From the NCBI GenBank assembly GCA_026390595.1, contig JAPLFQ010000024.1, positions 1 through 64,000 of the forward strand: a stretch of DNA of 64,000 nt, given 5' to 3'. Origin of the DNA: Ignavibacteriales bacterium. GTDB taxonomy: Bacteria > Bacteroidota > Ignavibacteria > UBA10030. Positions 58,655 through 64,000 of this stretch are shown in pieces. The position numbers were made by a program, and so were the translations under genes. Within the stretch, counting starts at the first letter, position 1. The number at the start of each line of letters is the position of its first letter. The notes below the pieces were generated by a model. It ran no database searches. It was not told the origin of the DNA and saw only the letters and a list, made by a program, of their open reading frames with translations.

Positions 58655-60165
58655 CGAACGGCAGGCTTTCTGTCCTCCTGCTGACAGAAGGCACATATCC
58701 GTATGCCGGCGGCGGGGTGAGCACCTGGTGCGATTTGCTTTGCCGCGAACTGAGCGACGTTGATTTCTTTGTTGTCGCAGTCACAGGCACACCGATCGCC
58801 GCCCTGAAGTACAAGATCCCGGAAAATGTCCAGTATGTGCGTCAGGTTCCATTGTGGGGAAGCGAGGAACCGTCTGAGTACGTGCGTCCTGACACCGCTT
58901 TCGCGGACGTCTATCTCAATCGGGTCGAAACGACGCCGCAGGTAATCCGGCACTTGTTTATCCCGGTCTTCGAGAAATTCCTTCGTGAAATGTTCTCCGC
59001 CGCGTCTCTCAAGTCGCTCGATCCGAACGTCATCCATCAGCTGTACCGCTATTTCCAGCAGTACGAGTACAAGCGCACGATTCAGTCGCCGCAAGTGTGG
59101 AAGACGTTTCTGGGGACCATACAGCATCAATGTGAGATTTCCAGCGTCCCGGATGAAGAGCGCCCGACACTCTTCGATCTGACAACCGCGATGCGATGGC
59201 TCTATAACTACCTGATGCCGCTCAATGCGTTCGTGCCGAAAACCGATCTTGCTCATGCGACGATCGCGGGCGTTTCCAATCTTCCTGCGATTGCTGCCAA
59301 ACTGGAGTATGGCACGCCGATTATCGTGACCGATCACGGCATCTATATCCGCGAGCGGTATATCGCCATTTCGGCAGGGAAGTTCACGCCGTTCGCGAAA
59401 CGGTTCATGGTGAATTTGTCTTCCTACGCGACGCGACTGCTGTATTCGACGGCGGACCAGATTTCACCGGTCTGCAACTACAACCATCGCTGGGAAACCC
59501 GCTTCGACGCCGATGCAGCCCGGATCAAGACGATCTACAACGGTATCGATCCGGCGATCTTCGTCCCGAAAGAGAAACCCGAAAAAACGCGAAACCGTCC
59601 GACGGTTGTTGCCGCCGCGAGGATTTTCCCGCTGAAGGACATCGAAACGATGATCCGTTCATGTTCGGTTGTCCGCGAACACATACCCGATGTTCAGTAC
59701 ATTGTGTACGGCCCTTTCGATGTCGACCCCCCGTATACAAAGCGTTGCGTGGACCTGATCAGTGAGCTGCAGCTTCACGAGAATTTCCGGTTTGCGGGTT
59801 TCCACAGCAAACCCCATGAGTTGTATCATGAAGGAGACATCAGCATCCTCTCGAGCATTTCCGAAGGATTTCCCTATACGGTACTCGAATCGATGGCATG
59901 TGCACGCCCCGTTGTCGCAACGGACGTCGGAGGTGTGCGCGAAGCACTCGAAGGTTTCGGTTTCATCGTCAAGCCCAGGGATGCTCAGGCTTTGGGGGAG
60001 GGCGTCATCAAGCTGCTTCAGGATCACGAACTCCGGGAACGGCTCGGCACGATGGGAAGGGAGCAGGTCCTCTTGCGCTTCAGGAACTCTCAGACCATGA
60101 ATACCTACCGAAAGTCGTACGCGAGCCTTTCCCTGGCTGCTGCGCAAACGGTAATCCCCAATTAA
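58651..60165 (+). CDS. pelF: PelF-like glycosyltransferase, GT4 (full-length form)
   Basis: A 504-residue protein, the canonical PelF length. The start 'LSVLLLTEGTYPYAGGGVSTW' and later 'VTDHGIYIRERYI', 'TIYNGIDPAIF', 'VVAAARIFPLKDIETMIR', 'SISEGFPYTVLESMACARPV' and 'ATDVGGVREALEGFG' are PelF/GT4 hallmarks. The 'GKxxPxxKRF' region appears as 'AGKFTPFAKRFM'. The product is a cytoplasmic polymerase or transferase for an amino-sugar polysaccharide. Its stop (TAA) overlaps an ATG at 60165, the expected start zone of the next gene. Two PelF types in one locus is unusual. Confidence 0.92.
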   Translation: MTNGRLSVLLLTEGTYPYAGGGVSTWCDLLCRELSDVDFFVVAVTGTPIAALKYKIPENVQYVRQVPLWGSEEPSEYVRPDTAFADVYLNRVETTPQVIRHLFIPVFEKFLREMFSAASLKSLDPNVIHQLYRYFQQYEYKRTIQSPQVWKTFLGTIQHQCEISSVPDEERPTLFDLTTAMRWLYNYLMPLNAFVPKTDLAHATIAGVSNLPAIAAKLEYGTPIIVTDHGIYIRERYIAISAGKFTPFAKRFMVNLSSYATRLLYSTADQISPVCNYNHRWETRFDADAARIKTIYNGIDPAIFVPKEKPEKTRNRPTVVAAARIFPLKDIETMIRSCSVVREHIPDVQYIVYGPFDVDPPYTKRCVDLISELQLHENFRFAGFHSKPHELYHEGDISILSSISEGFPYTVLESMACARPVVATDVGGVREALEGFGFIVKPRDAQALGEGVIKLLQDHELRERLGTMGREQVLLRFRNSQTMNTYRKSYASLSLAAAQTVIPN

Positions 60166-60367
60166 TGGCTTCAATGTTGATACCAGGATCGTTATCGACA
60201 GCACGAACGACATAGCGACGCAATCACCGGCCGACGTTTCAGCTGCGATCTCTGCGAATGAACGCGGTGACATTGCCTTGACCATCGAACACGAGCTTGA
60301 AGCCGTGGCAGTCGATGTTCGCGGAATCATCGGCAAGCCCGTCGATTCCTAGGCTGTTGCCGCTGCT
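60161..60367 (+). other. Upstream coding-like extension of pelG interrupted by TAG
   Basis: In the same frame as the downstream gene, 63 sense codons from 60161 read 'NGFNVDTRIVIDSTNDIAT' through 'VDVRGIIGKPVDS', then TAG at 60350-60352, then 'AVAAALESLGF' into the exporter. The sequence has clear coding character on both sides of the stop. There is no in-frame ATG: one at 60165 is a single base out of frame. GAG to TAG would be a one-base nonsense change. It may be a damaged N-terminal extension or a sequencing error. Confidence 0.5.
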
Positions 60368-61870
60368 TTGGAGAGTCTCGGATTCCGGGACGTCGATGCG
60401 CGTGACCGATTCAAGAAGAAGAACGTGTTCGATCTGGCCGAGGTTGTGTACGCTTTCATCCTCGACAAGAAAATTGGCGCTCACAAGAAGCAGGAAAAAG
60501 TCAGACGGAAGAAGAAGCTCACGGAAAAGATACTCCGCTTTTTCCGCTACTATGGTGAAGGTGCAGTGACCGCGATGCCGATGATAGGCCAGATTGTGTG
60601 CATCCTGGTTCTCAGGTATTCTCTGTGGGCGTGGGTTGATTTTACGGAGGCTCAGGCCACGATTGTGGCGCTCGGAACCCTCCTCAGTTTCATCGTCACA
60701 GGCGGGTTCATCCAGAGCATCGGCCGGGAAGGAATACGTCTCGTAGGAAGCGAAAACTATTTTCTTGCTGAGAAGATCTGCTGGAAGCTTGTCGCACAAG
60801 GAACGTTCACCGTCCTTGGTGTCGCAATCGCGATATTCCTCGCCAATCTGGTGATCCCTCTGTACGACACCAGGCTCACGCTCGTCAGCCTGATGTACTA
60901 CGTGCTTCTCTCCGAAATCTGGTTGTATTCATCTGTGGCGGTCGTTCTGAGCCGCCCGATGTCCGTTCTTGCCGTCACGTTGGCGGGGGTCGTACCGGTC
61001 TATTGTATCATGGAGTACACCTCGCTCGGCATTTACCTCGCCCATTGGAGCGGCATGGGTTTCGCGCTCATCCTGATCATGCTCTACACGATGATTGTCT
61101 TTCGGCGAACAGCGGAAAGCACGATTCCGGAGTTGAAATCGGGCAGGCTTCCCAAACCCTCCGTCCGTGCCTATCTCATTGCCCCCTATTTCGTGTACGG
61201 GGTATTTTATTTCCTCAATATTTTCATAGATCGGTTTGTCAGCTGGTCGGCTCCGAGTCCAGAGCCACCGCCGTATATGTTCTGGTTCCGCACCTCGTAT
61301 GAATTGGGGCTGGACTGGGCCTTGATTTCGCTTGTCTTCACGCTCGCGTTGCTGGAGTATATCATTCACGAGTTTTCTCATTTTCAGATCCCGGCTCAAA
61401 AGGCGGTGAAGTGCGTCCGGGTAGAGGACTATATCGGGTTCTTCAGACGATTCTATAGAAAATTTCTCTTCCTCGTCGCCGTGGTTGCCGTCATTGATAT
61501 TCTCGTGACCTATTTTGGTGTGATGTATTTCCGGCAATTCAGCGAAATCAAGGAGGTCCGCGAATTCTTCAGCAGCCCGACGACGTATCTCGTTTTCTAC
61601 GCTGCTTCCGTCGGATACCTTCTTATCGCCATCGGACTCTATAATGGTTTATTCTTCTTCACGTTGTCGCGGCCGGAGTTTGTTCTGCGGTCGATTATCC
61701 CCGCGACCGCGGTCAATCTGCTGGTTGCCCTGATAGCAAGCAGATGCATTCATTATGAATATGGAGTCCTGGGATTGGTCGCCGGAGGCGCCACGTTTGC
61801 GGTGCTTTCCACGCGTTACGCGCAGGAATTTTTCCGCAACCTTGACTATTACTACTACGCGGCGTACTAG
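60368..61870 (+). CDS. pelG: PelG-like exopolysaccharide membrane exporter
   Basis: A polytopic membrane protein of about 500 residues with roughly twelve hydrophobic helices (MOP-flippase-like). PelG-type signatures are 'APYFVYGVFYFLNIFIDRF', 'FWFRTSYELGLDWALISL' and 'LLEYIIHEFSHFQ', with a basic N-terminal cytoplasmic stretch. It would move polymer or lipid-linked chains across the inner membrane with PelF products. The nominal start is TTG 60368 with no ribosome binding site seen; the apparent coding sequence continues upstream but is interrupted by TAG at 60350. A premature stop or an internal start near GTG 60428 is possible. Confidence 0.82.
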   Translation: MESLGFRDVDARDRFKKKNVFDLAEVVYAFILDKKIGAHKKQEKVRRKKKLTEKILRFFRYYGEGAVTAMPMIGQIVCILVLRYSLWAWVDFTEAQATIVALGTLLSFIVTGGFIQSIGREGIRLVGSENYFLAEKICWKLVAQGTFTVLGVAIAIFLANLVIPLYDTRLTLVSLMYYVLLSEIWLYSSVAVVLSRPMSVLAVTLAGVVPVYCIMEYTSLGIYLAHWSGMGFALILIMLYTMIVFRRTAESTIPELKSGRLPKPSVRAYLIAPYFVYGVFYFLNIFIDRFVSWSAPSPEPPPYMFWFRTSYELGLDWALISLVFTLALLEYIIHEFSHFQIPAQKAVKCVRVEDYIGFFRRFYRKFLFLVAVVAVIDILVTYFGVMYFRQFSEIKEVREFFSSPTTYLVFYAASVGYLLIAIGLYNGLFFFTLSRPEFVLRSIIPATAVNLLVALIASRCIHYEYGVLGLVAGGATFAVLSTRYAQEFFRNLDYYYYAAY

Positions 61871-61949
61871 TGTTGTGTCATGGAGATACTTGGAAAGACA
61901 ACCCAATGATTCTACAAAACGCCGGATCACTTCTTCGGGCAAGCATCAG

Positions 61950-63914
61950 GTGTTGACCGAATACCATAATTTGCTCGTCAGCGGGGTCATCAGGATCCTC
62001 ATAGGGTGTGCTGTGCTCTTTGGCCTCGTGCCTCGGCTCCTGCTGCCGTCGATTTTTGCTGATCAACCATGGCGTCGACGAGCCGCGGGTTTTCTCATCG
62101 CGGGCACCCTCGTTGTCGTGACTGCTCACCTGCTCGTGCTTGCGACGATGTACGACGGTGTTGCCCTTGCCACGGTCTGCCTGGGAATGTTGGTAGTGCG
62201 TGTGTGGTATTCGGTTTCCCGCCGATCGGTGCACGGTTTTGAGAGCCTTTTCTCGAATCTCCTTCGAATGCTGGACGTTGTATCATGGACGTATTGTAAG
62301 GAGTGGGGAAGACGCTGGTTCAAGTCTGTGGGGGAACGCATCGATGCTTTCCACGTACTTTCTGTGGTTGTCCTCGCAGCCGTCATCGCTGCGACGGGGC
62401 TTATTCGATTGGTGCCGGTGTGGAGTCACGCCGCCCCATTCTCCATCGAATACTATGAGACCCTCGAACAGGTCAAACGTCTTCAGATTAACCAGATGTA
62501 CGGCGGTGGATATCGCGTGCCGTTGGGGCTCGCCATGCTCGCACAGACATTAAGCTTCTTGTCGCAGGTGAATATAGCGATCGTTCTTCATTTCCTCGGG
62601 GCGGTATCGTCCATGATGCTGGCCGGTTCAATTGCGTATGTGGTGTACCGTGCCACGTCGTCTTTGCAGGGCTCAATCATCGGGGCGGCTCTTTTTGGTT
62701 TGTCCAGCAATTTCCTGCCGATGGATTTGCGCCATCAGGTGGAAGCGGATAGTCTCGTGCTTGCGAGCGCATTTCTGCTGCCGTCGTTGTCACTCTTTGC
62801 AGAGTATTGCGTCGAGCCGCAGCTCCGTACGCTTGCCGCTGCAATCGCCGGCCTGTTCTGTGCGCTGACTATCAGCCTGTTTGTCGGGACCTTCGCTCTG
62901 GTCGGGGTATTCATCATTCTTATCGGCGCATTGTTTTTCGCATACCGGCTACCGTGGCTGCGCGGCACACGGCTGTTGGCGATGATCGGCGTCGCGGTCG
63001 CGCTGTTGATCGGGGGCGCACTCTTCGTGAGAGCACTGCAGGGATATGAGGGATTCAAGAACACGGTGCAAGTGCTCATGTATGACCAGCATGTCAACAG
63101 GTACTTTTCATTGTACGAGGGTTTGCCGCATCTCTTCGTGTTGATGAGTGCAGTGCTCTTCGGTGTCACGATGCTTCTCAGCGTATGCCGTTTCTCGGAG
63201 AAGTCGCTCCATCTCCAATTGTTTTCGTGGGGGGCTCTCGGCATTGCGCTTCTGCTTCTCGCCCAATACCTTCCTGAAGAATGGGCTGCTGCTGTCCCAT
63301 TCAGTCAAATCTGTTTCCTTCTGTCGGTCGTGACGGCAATAACCTTCGGGATCACCGTGGGATGGGGCATCAGGTTTGGGAACGAAGCGCTGGGGCATCT
63401 TCGGGCCCGTGGGTGGATGAGAGACTCCTGGCGGCTGCTGGTACTCGGAGCCGCACTCTGTTGTCTATGGCTCTACTCGCCGGCGCAGCGGGTGACATTT
63501 GAATACACTGCAGAACCCGATGGTTTCGCGAAAAGCCTCTATCTCATCGAACAGAAATACATGCCGTATCAGTGGACGGTGGTTTCACACCGGGGAACCG
63601 CTCTAAGCGGGATGAACCGCGGCCGATTTCTCGATTACGGATATTTCTACAGCAGCTTCGATCCGGAAACTTACAAGCATGGGACGAAGGGGGCAGTCCC
63701 GACGCCGTTGCTCTTTATCTTTGTCGAACGAACACACGAGAAATCGAATATTGCCACTGAGTTGGCCACTGTGAACATTGGTTCAGCTGCAAACATCAAG
63801 CACTGGCTGGATACATATCAGAAAAACCATTATGATCTTAAGGTCTTCTACAGCGACGAGGAAGTAATCGTCTACAAGCTTGAAGACATGACCGTCAACG
63901 CGCTGAGAGGATAG
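61950..63914 (+). CDS. Large multi-pass membrane protein of the Pel-like locus, hypothetical
   Basis: About 654 residues with ten or more hydrophobic helices and a soluble C-terminal segment of roughly 120 residues ('DGFAKSLYLIEQKYMPYQW', 'GYFYSSFDPETYKHG'). The helical region resembles GT-C-type glycosyltransferases or polymerases, but no diagnostic motif is certain. It is not recognisably PelD or PelE. I use GTG 61950 ('VLTEYHNLLVSGVIR'); the frame extends to 61755 inside the PelG gene. No clear ribosome binding site is seen. It may replace a missing Pel component. Confidence 0.65.
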   Translation: MLTEYHNLLVSGVIRILIGCAVLFGLVPRLLLPSIFADQPWRRRAAGFLIAGTLVVVTAHLLVLATMYDGVALATVCLGMLVVRVWYSVSRRSVHGFESLFSNLLRMLDVVSWTYCKEWGRRWFKSVGERIDAFHVLSVVVLAAVIAATGLIRLVPVWSHAAPFSIEYYETLEQVKRLQINQMYGGGYRVPLGLAMLAQTLSFLSQVNIAIVLHFLGAVSSMMLAGSIAYVVYRATSSLQGSIIGAALFGLSSNFLPMDLRHQVEADSLVLASAFLLPSLSLFAEYCVEPQLRTLAAAIAGLFCALTISLFVGTFALVGVFIILIGALFFAYRLPWLRGTRLLAMIGVAVALLIGGALFVRALQGYEGFKNTVQVLMYDQHVNRYFSLYEGLPHLFVLMSAVLFGVTMLLSVCRFSEKSLHLQLFSWGALGIALLLLAQYLPEEWAAAVPFSQICFLLSVVTAITFGITVGWGIRFGNEALGHLRARGWMRDSWRLLVLGAALCCLWLYSPAQRVTFEYTAEPDGFAKSLYLIEQKYMPYQWTVVSHRGTALSGMNRGRFLDYGYFYSSFDPETYKHGTKGAVPTPLLFIFVERTHEKSNIATELATVNIGSAANIKHWLDTYQKNHYDLKVFYSDEEVIVYKLEDMTVNALRG

Positions 63915-63943
63915 CGTGCCGACGAAATCCGACGTGAATCCCT

Positions 63944-64000
63944 ATGATGGTTAGCTCGCTTCTGAAAAAGCAGCTCACGGCGTTCTTGAGCAGCGTGAGC
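63944..64000 (+). CDS. Start of a further gene, truncated by window end
   Basis: Nineteen codons beginning ATG ATG read 'MMVSSLLKKQLTAFLSSVS' and run off the window. It is 29 bases after the preceding stop on the same strand, so it probably belongs to the same locus. Too little is visible to name it. Confidence 0.4.
   Translation, partial: MMVSSLLKKQLTAFLSSVS

Noticed and set aside
60350-60352. Amber (TAG) recoding in pelG
   Set aside because: TAG is used as a normal stop in several genes of this window (obgE, the histidine kinase, ettA), so genome-wide reassignment is unlikely; mutation or error is simpler.

Overview
The window looks like one contig of a Bacteroidota-type bacterium, probably from the Ignavibacteria/Kryptonia side. 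Two secreted proteins end in type IX secretion (T9SS) sorting domains with the 'QNYPNPFNP' signature and a terminal '(K)KxxLxxK/R' strand. Base composition is about mid-50s % GC by eye. GTG and TTG starts are common and are usually preceded by AGGAG-type ribosome binding sites. Genes run on both strands, with convergent pairs that overlap at their stop codons.

Layout. 1-83 is the edge of an IS3-type transposase gene. 0.2-6.4 kb is housekeeping: a conserved hypothetical protein, obgE, an orphan FecCD/BtuC permease, a DinG-type helicase and initiator tRNA-Met with its own promoter and terminator. 6.4-9.8 kb has a repeat-rich gap, a GH105-type unsaturated uronyl hydrolase coupled to a TIM-barrel sugar isomerase, and a small lipoprotein. 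9.9-15.4 kb is an array of four DUF4386 membrane proteins plus a DUF2938 protein, interrupted by a T9SS beta-helix protein. 15.4-22.1 kb carries secreted carbohydrate-active proteins: a putative glycosidase, an esterase with a T9SS tail, a URO-D-family protein and a GH29 fucosidase. 22.6-27.3 kb encodes a small membrane protein and a signalling group: an SDR fused to a helical domain, a Cache-HAMP histidine kinase and a lone receiver. 27.6-29.5 kb has a BNR sialidase-like protein and a Tat-exported cupin. 30-36 kb is a CusCBA-type metal efflux operon led by a Cys-rich small protein. 36-53 kb is a dispersed carbohydrate island: DUF4091/GH123-like, GH67 glucuronidase, a large unclassified putative glycosidase, a LamG-like protein, a lactonase, a second GH29, GH97 and a heparinase II/III-like lyase. 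It is interrupted by higBA and an MFS transporter. 53.4-55.1 kb is ettA.

The most notable region is 55.2-64.0 kb, a tightly packed, Pel-like exopolysaccharide locus behind a good promoter. It encodes a GH114 (PelA-hydrolase-like) domain fused in frame to an RsbW-type GHKL ATPase domain, a short PelF-like glycosyltransferase, a PelX-like UDP-sugar 4-epimerase, a full-length PelF-like glycosyltransferase, a PelG-like membrane exporter and a large multi-pass membrane protein. The next gene starts at the window edge. No PelB, PelC, PelD or PelE equivalent is visible. The PelG-like gene has about 63 sense codons of apparent coding sequence upstream of an in-frame TAG and lacks a canonical start, which suggests a lesion or a reannotation problem. 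The architecture suggests synthesis and export of an N-acetylgalactosamine-type polymer with an unusual regulatory or hydrolase fusion protein.

The carbohydrate genes together would strip fucose, glucuronate, galactose or glucose and unsaturated uronates from plant or algal heteropolysaccharides. No SusC/SusD pair is present in this window, so this is not a canonical polysaccharide utilisation locus. At least four families of dispersed palindromic repeats are visible, one of which has inserted in frame into a T9SS sorting domain.
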